Assembly (NCBI GenBank): GCA_022827945.1
Contig: JAJEIT010000092.1
Span: 1-52,017 of the forward strand
Source of the DNA: Dehalococcoidia bacterium
Lineage (GTDB): Bacteria; Chloroflexota; Dehalococcoidia; Tepidiformales; Tepidiformaceae
DNA: 52,017 nt
Reading direction: 5' to 3'
Made by a program: the position numbers and the translations under genes. The number at the start of each line of letters is the position of its first letter. Positions within the stretch are counted from its first letter, which is position 1. Positions 18,254 to 26,102 of this stretch are shown piece after piece. The notes beneath the pieces were generated by a model. That model was not told the origin of the DNA, made no database searches, and worked only from the letters and a program-made list of their open reading frames with translations.

Positions 18254-18638
18254 GGGCGGCCCTTCGTGTGCCGCTCCATCCTCGCTCTATTGCCTCTATT
18301 GCATCCGCCACTTCAGCCGGATTCCACTCCTCCGGCTCGTCACCTTTCCGGTGGACGTACACGGTGAAGCCACCCTCCGGCTCTACCACCGCCTCGATTG
18401 CCACGGTGCCCGACTCCCACTCGAACTGCACGGCGCCGTCGCCGGTGGTCGTCACGAAGGTTGACTCGCGGAAGGCCCTGTCTTCCGCCGCGGAGCAATC
18501 CCAGACACGCTCCAGCACGGCCGTTGCCCGGGCCTCAACCTCTTCCGTGACGCCCGCGCTTCCCTCTCGCGACTCCCCGGCGATGCGTTGGAGGCGACTC
18601 AATGTGCGGAGGCGGGTGTCCAGATCCTGGGTGACCAC
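18243..18638 (-). CDS. Unknown protein, first gene of an overlapping two-gene module
   Basis: A 131-residue protein beginning at GTG 18638. The N-terminal half is helical (DTRLRTLSRLQRIAGES; EEVEARATAVLERVWD). The C-terminal half is a beta-rich segment (GDGAVQFEWESGTVAIEAVVEPEGGFTVYVH) that resembles widespread uncharacterised proteins containing a GxxLEWE...LEVEI...G-type sheet. The order helix domain then small sheet, followed by an overlapping partner, is what one expects of a two-component module such as an antitoxin/toxin or immunity pair, but no known family is assigned. An extended -10 (TGCTATAGT) lies about 32 nt upstream. Confidence 0.6.
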   Translation of the reverse strand: MVTQDLDTRLRTLSRLQRIAGESREGSAGVTEEVEARATAVLERVWDCSAAEDRAFRESTFVTTTGDGAVQFEWESGTVAIEAVVEPEGGFTVYVHRKGDEPEEWNPAEVADAIEAIERGWSGTRRAARGV

Positions 18639-18669
18639 GGCGCGCAGCTTTCTACTCTTGTCTCACGCT

Positions 18670-18678
18670 ACTATAGCA
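18670..18678 (-). promoter_or_regulatory. Extended -10 promoter (TGC TATAGT) for the two-gene module
   Basis: On the minus strand TGC TATAGT is a good extended -10, 31 nt upstream of the GTG at 18638. It is one of the few near-consensus vegetative promoters in the window. It lies in an AT-richer gap between this module and the alpha/beta hydrolase. Confidence 0.5.
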
Positions 18679-18690
18679 GTGAACCGCTCC

Positions 18691-19452
18691 CTACCCCGCG
18701 ACTTCCTCCGCGAAGGCCGCCAGCTCCCGCGCGAACGACTCCGGCTCTAGGAGCATCTGTACGTGGCTCGTGCTCAGCGCGCGCACCGGCCAGCCTTCCG
18801 CACCCGCCGCCGAGGCCGCCGCGTCGTACGTCTTCGAGAGATGCAGGTAGCCGACGGGCGCGTCGGGCCAGCTCGCGGGCACCGGGAGCGGCTCCTCCAG
18901 CACCTCGATCGGCGTCGGGCGCTTCCCCGCGAACACCGTCGAGTTCACGTCGGCCATGTTGTTCGGCGCCAGGGTGACCGCGTCGCGCAGCAGGTCCAGC
19001 GGCCACTCCCTCACCGTTTCCGTTGCCACTGCCCGCGGGGCGTGTGGCGCCAGCCGGCCCCGCGGCAAGGACGCCTCGCCCGCCGCCAGCCGGAACTCCT
19101 CGATTTCCGCCTGGTCCGCGAACATGTCGAAGAGGCTCGCTCCGTCTTTCGGCAGGTCCGCATCGACCAGCACGTAGGCCGCCGGCCCGTCGATCTGCTC
19201 GCCCAGCTTGGGCAGCAGCGGACCCGCTCCCTCGTGCCCCACCAGCACCGCCTCCCTCGTGTCCATCGAGACGTCCGCCAGCTCTATCGCGAACAGGTCG
19301 CAGTGGTGCTTCCAGTAGCTGCCCTCGCGCATGGCCGGGGAGTTCAATGCCGGGATGACCACGGACGCGCCCAGCTTCCGCAGCTCGGCGGCCACGGGAA
19401 CCCACGTAAACGGTCCGATCAGGGGTCCGTGCACCAGGATGAACGGTCTCAT
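18691..19452 (-). CDS. Alpha/beta hydrolase-fold protein with atypical nucleophile
   Basis: A 253-residue alpha/beta hydrolase-fold protein. It has the N-terminal FILVHGPLIGPFTW (oxyanion-type HGP), the nucleophile elbow region VLVGHEGAGPLLP (about 69-81), YVLVDADLP, and a C-terminal STSHVQMLLEP with the catalytic-type His. The position normally held by Ser or Cys in GxSxG is Glu74 (GHEGA), so a standard serine hydrolase mechanism is not possible. The ATG at 19452 has GGAGG 8 nt upstream, which decides the start. The substrate is unknown. The protein could be a binding protein or use different chemistry, as some alpha/beta-fold lyases do. Confidence 0.8.
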   Translation of the reverse strand: MRPFILVHGPLIGPFTWVPVAAELRKLGASVVIPALNSPAMREGSYWKHHCDLFAIELADVSMDTREAVLVGHEGAGPLLPKLGEQIDGPAAYVLVDADLPKDGASLFDMFADQAEIEEFRLAAGEASLPRGRLAPHAPRAVATETVREWPLDLLRDAVTLAPNNMADVNSTVFAGKRPTPIEVLEEPLPVPASWPDAPVGYLHLSKTYDAAASAAGAEGWPVRALSTSHVQMLLEPESFARELAAFAEEVAG

Positions 19453-19531
19453 GGGAAATACCTCCGTCACCCGCGGGCGACGTGCGTGATTCTAGCGAGA
19501 TTCCAGCCCGGATCGAGGGCGGATGGGGCTC

Positions 19532-19639
19532 CTAGACCCGGCGCAGCCCCCAGCCTTCCGGCAGGAACGACGACACCCCCAGGATGACGCCGGCGCCAAC
19601 CAGGGCCCAGCCCGCGCAGGCGAATCCGCACAGCTCCAT
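19532..19639 (-). CDS. 35-residue single-span membrane protein
   Basis: A short ORF of 35 codons plus TAG. It encodes a start segment MELCGFACAG, a hydrophobic stretch WALVGAGVILGVSSFL that could span a membrane, and a basic end (GWGLRRV). The ATG lies 3 nt after the SDR stop, and CAGGAG inside the last SDR codons sits 7 nt before it, so ribosome loading is plausible. Two Cys near the N-terminus (CGFAC) are notable. No function can be given; a membrane tether or modulator for the SDR product is one possibility. Confidence 0.5.
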   Translation of the reverse strand: MELCGFACAGWALVGAGVILGVSSFLPEGWGLRRV

Positions 19640-19642
19640 CGC

Positions 19643-20545
19643 TTACTCCTGCTTCTTGGCCTCGTAGGCAGCGCGCGTCTCGCGCACCGACCACCAGACC
19701 TCGGCGTCGTCGAGACTCGTAATCTCCTCCCAGTGCGCTTCCACGTCGTCTGCAGTCGCGTCCGGGATGGCGACGCGCTCATTCTGCACGATCGCGGCCC
19801 GTCCGAAGGATCCGCTGGCCGACGTGATGATCATCCCGCTCGTCGTGCAGGAGTCGCTGGCCATGTAGGTCACGGCCGGAGCCACGAGGTCGGGGCTCAT
19901 GGCCGCCATCTGCTCATCCGACACTTCCCGCACCGAGGTCGTCATGCGCGTTGCCGCGCCGGGATTCAGGCAGTTCACCATCACGTTGTACTTGTCGCCC
20001 TCGAGCTTGGCGACGTTCATCAAGCCGATCAGGCCTGCCTTCGCGGCGGCGTAGTTCGACTGCCCGAAGTTCCCGAGGAAGCCCGAGTTCGAGGTCGTGA
20101 GGACAACGCGCCCGTAGTGCTGCTGGCGGAAGACCGGCCAGGCGTGGTGGAGCAGGTTGTAGCCGCCGTTCAGGTGCACGGCGAGCACCTTCAGCCAGTC
20201 GGCCTCGGGCAGGTTGTGCAGGGCGCGGTCGCGCAGGATGCCCGCGTTCGACACGAGAATGTCGAGCCGCCCCCACGTGTCGATCGCCTGCTTGATCATG
20301 TTGTAGGCGTCTTCGTAGCTGGTGACGTCGCCGGTGTTGGCGGCGGCGGTGCCCCCCGCCGCCTCGATCTCCCGGACAACCGACTCCGCCACGGAGATGT
20401 CCTCGTCCTCGCCGTCGAGGGTGCCGCCGAGGTCGTTGACGATGACCTTGGCCCCGTGCCGGGCGAGGTCCATGGCGATGCTTCGGCCGACTCCGCGGCC
20501 CGCGCCCGTGACGAGGGCGACGCGTTCGAGCAGTGAAACTGGCAA
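19643..20545 (-). CDS. SDR-family 3-hydroxyacyl-CoA dehydrogenase-like oxidoreductase
   Basis: A 300-residue NAD(P)-dependent short-chain dehydrogenase of the multifunctional-enzyme-2 (HSD17B4) type, which acts on 3-hydroxyacyl-CoA. Seen directly: TGAGRGVGRSIA (about 14-25), VIVNDLGGTLDG, SNAG, the active-site NFGQSNYAAAKAG (Tyr and Lys), and NCLNPGAATRMT. The TTG at 20543-20545 is taken as the start because AAGGAG lies 6 nt upstream and the conserved strand begins seven codons later. It is followed by the 35-residue membrane ORF and is divergent from the SDR at 20663. Fatty-acid or sterol side-chain degradation is a reasonable pathway guess. Confidence 0.9.
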   Translation of the reverse strand: MPVSLLERVALVTGAGRGVGRSIAMDLARHGAKVIVNDLGGTLDGEDEDISVAESVVREIEAAGGTAAANTGDVTSYEDAYNMIKQAIDTWGRLDILVSNAGILRDRALHNLPEADWLKVLAVHLNGGYNLLHHAWPVFRQQHYGRVVLTTSNSGFLGNFGQSNYAAAKAGLIGLMNVAKLEGDKYNVMVNCLNPGAATRMTTSVREVSDEQMAAMSPDLVAPAVTYMASDSCTTSGMIITSASGSFGRAAIVQNERVAIPDATADDVEAHWEEITSLDDAEVWWSVRETRAAYEAKKQE

Positions 20546-20662
20546 GCCAGGCTCCTTATCCTGAAAGAAGGTTCAGCAGGGAAGGGTGACGCCATCTCGC
20601 GCCGCCGTCCAGCGTGAACGCCAGTCCCCGCCCCCGGGGCGGTTCGCAGGGGAGGCCAGCGT

Positions 20663-21478
20663 ATGCCGGGCAGAGTCGAGGGAAAGGTCGCGATCGTTGT
20701 CGGGGCGGGTCAGACGCCCGGCGCCACCATCGGCAACGGACGCGCTACCGCCATCCTCCTCGCCCGCGAAGGCGCCTCCGTCGTCGTCGCCGACCGCGAC
20801 CTCGCCTCCGCCGAGGAGACGGTCGCCATGATCGCGGAGGAAGGCGGAACCGCCTCTGCCTGCGAGGTCGACGCCACCAGCGAGGACAGCCTCGCTGTCA
20901 TGGTCGCCGAGACAGTCGCCCGCTACGGCGGCCTCGACATCCTCCATAACAACGTCGGCGCCAGCGTGGGCGCCGGCGACGCCTCCCCCATGGAGATGAC
21001 CGAGGAGGGCTTCGACCGGATCGTCGCCCTCAACTTCAAGAGCCACTGGCTCGCCTCGCGCCGGGCCATCCCCGCCATGCGCGAACGCGGCGGCGGCTCC
21101 ATCGTCAACATCTCCTCGATGGCCGCGCGCCACGCCTACCCGTTCCTCGGCTACAAGGCCACGAAGACCGCCCTCCTCGCCCTCACCGAGCAGCTCGCCG
21201 CCCAGCACGCCCGCGACAACATCCGCGTGAACGCCATCCTCCCCGGCGCCATGAACACCCCCATGGCTATCGAGCCACGCGTCGCCGCCGGAGCCGACCG
21301 CGCCGAGCTCGTGGCGAAGCGCGACAGCCGCATCCCCCTCGGCGGCAAGATGGGCACCGGCTGGGACGTCGGCTACGCCGCCCTCTTCCTCCACTCCGAC
21401 GAGGCCTGCTTCATCTCCGGCGTCTCCCTCCACGTCGACGGCGCGGAGCACGTCAGCGACAACGTCGCCGGCCAGTAG
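20663..21478 (+). CDS. SDR-family oxidoreductase
   Basis: A 271-residue NAD(P)-dependent short-chain dehydrogenase. The cofactor motif is unusual in carrying an insertion (VVGAGQTPGATIGNGRATA in place of TGxxxGIG). HNNVGA, NISSM, the catalytic GYKATK (Tyr, Lys) and ILPGAMNTP follow the family. The ATG follows AGGGGAGG. Its last 13 bases (21466-21478) are repeated at 23912-23924, on the other side of the restriction-modification genes. It is divergent from the SDR at 19643. Substrate unknown. Confidence 0.9.
   Translation: MPGRVEGKVAIVVGAGQTPGATIGNGRATAILLAREGASVVVADRDLASAEETVAMIAEEGGTASACEVDATSEDSLAVMVAETVARYGGLDILHNNVGASVGAGDASPMEMTEEGFDRIVALNFKSHWLASRRAIPAMRERGGGSIVNISSMAARHAYPFLGYKATKTALLALTEQLAAQHARDNIRVNAILPGAMNTPMAIEPRVAAGADRAELVAKRDSRIPLGGKMGTGWDVGYAALFLHSDEACFISGVSLHVDGAEHVSDNVAGQ
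21466..21478. repeat. 13-bp direct repeat, left copy (flanks R-M module)
   Basis: CGCCGGCCAGTAG, identical to 23912-23924. The left copy is the 3' end of the SDR gene including its stop; the endonuclease gene ends 17 nt to the right. Confidence 0.7.
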
Positions 21479-21495
21479 GGGCTCGTGGGCTTCCG

Positions 21496-22224
21496 TCAGA
21501 GAGGCCGAAATTTCCTGTCGTGGTAGCCATACGAATCAGAGTTCCTGGCGACTACAACTTCGAGTGCGGCATCGATGACTTGATCGAGGTCGAGGGCGTC
21601 TTCCGGGGATCCTGCCTCGGTGAAGGAAATGCTTGGAGTGGAGCCTTCCGTGGTTGCTAGGCCAACGTAGAGTTTTTCGTACTGTTCCTCGCGCGCTGAG
21701 GGGTCGGCGCGACCGGTGAAGAGGCTGAGTCCCCGATGCGCGTTGACAAATGTAGCCGCTCGCTGACTGGTTGCGTCTGCCTTGGCCCCGCTATCGAAGA
21801 TGAACAAACCGATCAGCGTCGAGTATGGAAATCTTCGATGGAGTGTCACCGCCTCGAACAGCATGTCGCCCCGACGGTTGGTGAAGTTCTTCTGGTAGTT
21901 CTTCGTCCGTGCGTCGCGGAAATTGATGCACTTGATGGAGAACGCGAGCATCAGCCCTGACTCTTCGGTGGCCCATGTAACGTCGACTTTCTTGTTGCCG
22001 ATGCCTCCTGCCATCCGCCGTTCCGCGCCAGAGACTCCTGAATCGCCGGGAAGGGAAGGCCGGGCGCCCGCAAGGCCCCTCTCCAGTAGCGATGCGCCTA
22101 CAACCTGAGCAATTGCTGCCGACATCCGCTCCGAGTAGCGCTTCTTTTCCGGTGCTCTCGCATCGTCTCCTGGTTTCACACCCAGTTCCAGCAGCGCTTC
22201 TGTAAGGACCTCGCTGGCTGTCAT
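21496..22224 (-). CDS. Type II restriction endonuclease (putative)
   Basis: A 242-residue protein coupled to an adenine methyltransferase, so most likely its cognate endonuclease. The core KKVDVTWATEESG ... AFSIKCINFRD (residues 78-104) fits a PD-(D/E)xK nuclease, with Asp81 and an S96-I97-K98 in place of the usual ExK. NFTNRRGDMLFEAVTLHRRFP follows as a helical segment. It begins at ATG 22224, overlapping the methylase TGA in ATGA. Sizes of 242 and 542 residues recall XhoI/PaeR7I-like pairs, but I cannot show homology, and the recognition site is unknown. GC content is visibly lower than in the host genes. Confidence 0.7.
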   Translation of the reverse strand: MTASEVLTEALLELGVKPGDDARAPEKKRYSERMSAAIAQVVGASLLERGLAGARPSLPGDSGVSGAERRMAGGIGNKKVDVTWATEESGLMLAFSIKCINFRDARTKNYQKNFTNRRGDMLFEAVTLHRRFPYSTLIGLFIFDSGAKADATSQRAATFVNAHRGLSLFTGRADPSAREEQYEKLYVGLATTEGSTPSISFTEAGSPEDALDLDQVIDAALEVVVARNSDSYGYHDRKFRPL

Positions 22225-23849
22225 GCCGAGCGACTCCGGGTCTGCCGGCGGTTTCGAAGTTCGTCTCGCGCCGCCCTGATAGCGACCAAGTCAGGATCGG
22301 AGCATGACGAGAGAAGGATCCTGTCAACCCTTGCCCGTAGTTCGTCGAGCTTGCCAGGTCGCAACAGTGGCCCCGCCGTCGCCTTGATGGCTCGAAGCTC
22401 TGACTGGTGAGTAGCGATGAGAGATGCGGTAGGCACTGGCAACCGGCTGGCTTCCCGAGGCTCCAGCTTGAGGACGCCACCGCCGTAGGAACGACCAACT
22501 ATCTCTGCGCCCAGGGATGTCACCGAGTTCAGGGCAGCGAGTGGAAGGAGTTCTGTACCGAGTCGCCTGTGTTGGTTGAGGACCAAGCCGTGCACTGAGT
22601 TGAGTGCCTGCACCCCTCCAGTATTGGTGATGAGTCGTGGCCCCTCGTGGCTCATGTAGGTGATGAATATGTCGGCTGTTCTGGGAAGGGGAACCCGCCA
22701 CCATGGTCTTCGCGCGCGACACTTGTAGGCGTTGTCCACACCCTGCGCCTCTCCTGACCTGATGTAACGTTGGGCAGCTCGCGAGAGTGTGCTTTCTTGG
22801 GGATAGAACAGGAGGGTTGGCTCGTCGTGCGCCGAGAGTTCGGCGTGTGCTGCTCGGGAATAGGTAAGGCCTCGGAGTGCCCGCTTACCCGGCGGCAAGA
22901 CGGGGGCCAACTCATCGTCGTGCAGTCCGAGTGCCTGGGCGCGGCTCCGGCGAATGCGAAAGAAGTTGTTGTTGCCGCTGACTGCACCAAGGTATGGCAT
23001 TCCCCAAGCTGCCAGGGACTCGAAGCCGGGGGACTCGACCACAGATTGGTACGACCGCAACAGCTCATCGCCTACAAGGGCTGCTGACCACTTTGTGTCA
23101 CCCGTGCTTGGCCTCCAGACCCGGTGAGAAGTCGTGTTGCTGGCTAGGGCCCGGATGTCGGGGATCTGAGTGAGTGAAATTGAGTCTGTTCCTCCAGTGC
23201 CTTCTGCGAGGAGCAACACCACCTCGCTGGTCACGTCAGGGAAGACCAGCTGCTCGAAAAGGACGAGCGTCACTTCCTTGAAACGTTGCATGAGGTGGCG
23301 CCGCACAGGCGCCGCATACCTGGCGTGGAGGAGTTCTGCCGGCAGAACCAAGGCTAATCGCCCGTCTTCCTTCAGAAAGCGCGAGGCATGGACCACGAAA
23401 GCCGCCCACGAACTCGCAAGGCCGTCAATGCGAACCCCGCCCGCCAGCGCCGCTCGCTGGGCCTTGGCGCGTGCGGGCCCAGAGAACGACTGATACCGGA
23501 TGTAGGGAGGGTTCCCTATGACGGCGTCGCAGTGTTGACTCGGGATGACGTCGAAGAAGTCCGCGGTTTGGATCGTCGCTGTCGCGCCGAGTGTGGCCAG
23601 CGTCCCACTCGCTGTGGCGCTGGCAAAGGAATCTATCTCGTAACCAAAAATCTCCCCATCGACGGCTTCAGATTCTGGAGACAGGGAGTCAAGCCGCTTC
23701 CAGGCAGCTTGAAGCAACGATGCCTCACCACACGATGGTTCCAGGATAGTGTCCTTGTGACTCCGAATCGCCCACCTCGCAAGGTGCTCGGCGATCTCTG
23801 TCGGAGTGTAGAAAGCTCCCCGCGCCTTCCGGTCAGCTGTCGCTGTCAC
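22221..23849 (-). CDS. N6-adenine DNA methyltransferase (gamma class), type II R-M
   Basis: A 542-residue modification enzyme that methylates adenine N6 to protect host DNA. Motif X (GAFYTPTEIAEHLARW, 11-26), motif I (ILEPSCGEASLL, 35-46) and catalytic motif IV (NPPY, 113-116) are in the gamma-class order. A target-recognition domain of about 250 residues (IRRSRAQALGL, GRSYGGGVLKLEPREASRLPVP) completes it. The GTG at 23849 follows GGGGGAG at short spacing. A perfect 8-bp inverted repeat (23874-23901) lies upstream and may regulate it. GC is lower than the surroundings, and the module is bounded by 13-bp direct repeats, which points to insertion between the SDR and MFS genes. Confidence 0.88.
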   Translation of the reverse strand: MTATADRKARGAFYTPTEIAEHLARWAIRSHKDTILEPSCGEASLLQAAWKRLDSLSPESEAVDGEIFGYEIDSFASATASGTLATLGATATIQTADFFDVIPSQHCDAVIGNPPYIRYQSFSGPARAKAQRAALAGGVRIDGLASSWAAFVVHASRFLKEDGRLALVLPAELLHARYAAPVRRHLMQRFKEVTLVLFEQLVFPDVTSEVVLLLAEGTGGTDSISLTQIPDIRALASNTTSHRVWRPSTGDTKWSAALVGDELLRSYQSVVESPGFESLAAWGMPYLGAVSGNNNFFRIRRSRAQALGLHDDELAPVLPPGKRALRGLTYSRAAHAELSAHDEPTLLFYPQESTLSRAAQRYIRSGEAQGVDNAYKCRARRPWWRVPLPRTADIFITYMSHEGPRLITNTGGVQALNSVHGLVLNQHRRLGTELLPLAALNSVTSLGAEIVGRSYGGGVLKLEPREASRLPVPTASLIATHQSELRAIKATAGPLLRPGKLDELRARVDRILLSSCSDPDLVAIRAARDELRNRRQTRSRSA

Positions 23850-23873
23850 CGACTCCCCCGAAATGCTGAGACT

Positions 23874-23901
23874 CCACGAACACTAGCACAATTGTTCGTG
23901 G
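23874..23901. promoter_or_regulatory. Inverted repeat upstream of the methyltransferase (operator candidate)
   Basis: CCACGAAC (23874-23881) and GTTCGTGG (23894-23901) are perfect complementary arms separated by 12 nt containing CTAG. The site is 25 nt upstream of the methylase GTG. It could bind a repressor or the methylase itself. Confidence 0.5.
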
Positions 23902-23911
23902 CCGTCACGAA

Positions 23912-23924
23912 CGCCGGCCAGTAG
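23912..23924. repeat. 13-bp direct repeat, right copy (flanks R-M module)
   Basis: CGCCGGCCAGTAG, identical to 21466-21478. This copy lies between the R-M promoter region and the MFS stop codon (23929-23931). Confidence 0.7.
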
Positions 23925-23928
23925 CTCG

Positions 23929-25218
23929 CTACCCCGGGGACTCGCCGCCGCTGGAGCGCATGCGGCGCAGCGACGGCTGCGTGAAGAGCACCACGATCGC
24001 GATCGCCACCAGCGTGAGCCCGCAGGCCACGAACCACTCGCGCGAGCCCCAGACGTCCGCCATCAGGCCCGCCAGCAGCCCGCCCAGGGGCATGCCTCCC
24101 GCCATGGCGAGCGTGTAGATGCTCATCACCCGCCCCATGACCTCGTGGGGCGTGTTCGCCTGGATCAGGGTCAGGTTCAGGTTCGTGAAGAAGCCCGCGT
24201 TCCAGCCCGTCGCGAACATGATCGCCATCGACGCGACGTACCAGAGGGAGACGCCGAACGCGGCGTTCAGCGTCCCGCCGGTGATGAGCGTCACGATGAA
24301 CCACAGCCCCGCCCGGTCCAGCCGCGTGAACGACGCCAGCAGCAGCGAGCTCATGAGCATGCCCACGCCCATGGCGGTGAAGAACATCGAGGTCTCGAAG
24401 GCCCCCACGTTGAGGTCTTCCCGGGCGATCTTGGGGAGCAGGGTCATGAATGTCCCCGCCATCACCAGCGCCGTCGTCATCAGCACGAGCATCAGGGTGC
24501 GTATCCCCGGGTGGCCGGCCACGAACGCCAGCCCCTCCCGCACCTCTGCCCCCAGGTGGCGCCGAGGCCCGGTCCGGTCGACCGCCGGTACGCGGAGCGG
24601 GATCAGCGCCATCAACCCGACGCCAAGCAACACCGCCTGACCGGCGAAGGCCGCCCCCACCCCGCCGATCGCGATCATCGCCCCGCCGATCGCCGGACCC
24701 GCGATCATCGAGACGTTCTGGCTCAGGCTCATCAGCGTGACGGCGTTCAGCAGGCGCGAGGGCTCGACCAGCGAAGGCACGATCGCGACCCGCACCGGCT
24801 GTCCGAACGCCACGGTCGCGCCGAGGGCCAGCGCTAGCGCCATCGTGAGGGGAATGGTCATGACATCGGCCCACACGAGCACCGCTGTCAGCGCCGTCAC
24901 GACAACACCGCCGACCTGGCTGGCGAACAGCAACAGCCGCCGGTCGATGCGGTCGGCGAGCGCTCCCGCCGGCAGCCCGAACACGAGGATCGGGAGCCCC
25001 AGCGCGAAGATGATCAGTCCCAGCGCCTGACCGGAGTCGAACAGCTCCAGCGCCAGCCACGTGAACGCGAACTGCCGCACCGACTGCGACAGTGCGAACG
25101 TCATGTTGTTCGCCCACAGCAGGGCGAAGTTCCGCGACTGGAACGCCGAGAACGTCTGCAGCGAGAGCCGTCGCTCCGAGCGCGGTGGCGCGGAGTCGGC
25201 TCGCGTTACCGTCGCCAC
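23929..25218 (-). CDS. MFS transporter (enterobactin-exporter EntS/MFS_3-like)
   Basis: A 429-residue membrane protein with about twelve hydrophobic helices, of the major facilitator superfamily. The N-terminal SFQSRNFALLWANNMTF-like opening (here FSAFQSRNFALLWANNM) and the loop ALADRIDRRLLL after helix 2 are characteristic of EntS-type drug or siderophore exporters driven by the proton gradient. The GTG at 25216-25218 is used as the start, since the protein begins a short basic tail before the first helix. It lies 71 nt downstream of the SDR pair on the same strand and may be in their operon. Its 3' end abuts the right R-M repeat. Cargo unknown. Confidence 0.88.
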   Translation of the reverse strand: MATVTRADSAPPRSERRLSLQTFSAFQSRNFALLWANNMTFALSQSVRQFAFTWLALELFDSGQALGLIIFALGLPILVFGLPAGALADRIDRRLLLFASQVGGVVVTALTAVLVWADVMTIPLTMALALALGATVAFGQPVRVAIVPSLVEPSRLLNAVTLMSLSQNVSMIAGPAIGGAMIAIGGVGAAFAGQAVLLGVGLMALIPLRVPAVDRTGPRRHLGAEVREGLAFVAGHPGIRTLMLVLMTTALVMAGTFMTLLPKIAREDLNVGAFETSMFFTAMGVGMLMSSLLLASFTRLDRAGLWFIVTLITGGTLNAAFGVSLWYVASMAIMFATGWNAGFFTNLNLTLIQANTPHEVMGRVMSIYTLAMAGGMPLGGLLAGLMADVWGSREWFVACGLTLVAIAIVVLFTQPSLRRMRSSGGESPG

Positions 25219-25289
25219 GGGATCCCGCACCTGCGTCCGGCGAGCCTGGCCCCGAGCAACGTGCTCTCGCGGTTGTCCAAGCGCTCTCC

Positions 25290-26102
25290 CTAGCGCACCG
25301 GCGTGCCGGCGATGGCCTCGTAGGGCGGCTTCGGGGGGCCGAGCTCGACCGGCACCCCGACCCACGCCCCCACGTTCTCGCCCGTGCGGCCCTCCGGACC
25401 CTCGCGGATGATGTCGAGCGCCAGGCCCGCGATCTGTCGCGGCGTCATCCACGTCGCCGCGAAGTCCGCCGGCGGGTCGCCGTCGAAGAGGTTGCGCAGC
25501 ATGGGTGCGTCGGTCGCGCCCATGCAGAGCGCGTTCACGCGGATGCCGTGCTCGGCCAGCTTCTGCGACCACGCCTGCGTGAGGCCGTTCATCGCCCACT
25601 TCGAGGAGGCGTACAGGTCGGTGCCCGGCGGATTCGTGCCCTCGCTGCGGGCGGGCAGCACGTAGTACGTGCTGATGTTGATGATGTTCCCGCCCCCGCG
25701 CGCGACAAGGTGGGGCACGCAGGCCCGCCCGAACATCACGACGCCCTTGAAGTTGGTGTCCATGATCAGGTTCCAGTCCGAGACGGCCTTCTCCCACTCG
25801 TCCGTCACCGGGCTTTGCGTCCAGCGGCCGGCGTTGTTCACGAGCAGGTCGAGCCCGCCGCCCGCCTCCACCGCCGCCGCGACCACGCGCTCGACGTCCT
25901 CGCGCCGGGAAACGTCGGCGACGAGCGCCTGGGCGCTGCCGCCTGCCTCGCGGATGTTCGCCGCGGTCTCCAGCACGCTCTCCTGTACGTCGCAGAGGGT
26001 GACGGTCGCGCCCTCCTCGGCCAGCACTTCCGCGAAGCCCGCGCCGATGCCCCCGGCCGACCCCGTCACGATCGCCGATTGTCCGTCCAGCAGCCCGCTC
26101 AT
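25290..26102 (-). CDS. SDR-family oxidoreductase
   Basis: A 270-residue short-chain dehydrogenase with the cofactor motif TGSAGGIGAGFA (about 13-24), VNNAG, NISTYYV, the catalytic LYASSKWAMNG (Tyr, Lys) and a family-unusual NALCMGATDAPML. The ATG at 26102 overlaps the stop of the next SDR gene in ATGA, so the two are translated together. The two products share the C-terminal pattern EGPEGRTGxN, indicating tandem duplication. Substrate unknown. Confidence 0.92.
   Translation of the reverse strand: MSGLLDGQSAIVTGSAGGIGAGFAEVLAEEGATVTLCDVQESVLETAANIREAGGSAQALVADVSRREDVERVVAAAVEAGGGLDLLVNNAGRWTQSPVTDEWEKAVSDWNLIMDTNFKGVVMFGRACVPHLVARGGGNIINISTYYVLPARSEGTNPPGTDLYASSKWAMNGLTQAWSQKLAEHGIRVNALCMGATDAPMLRNLFDGDPPADFAATWMTPRQIAGLALDIIREGPEGRTGENVGAWVGVPVELGPPKPPYEAIAGTPVR

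Noticed and set aside
20620-20642. GC hairpin in the gap between the two divergent SDR genes
   Set aside because: CCGCCCC-C-GGGGCGG has a one-base loop and lies in a 100% GC stretch; it is probably compositional rather than a terminator.
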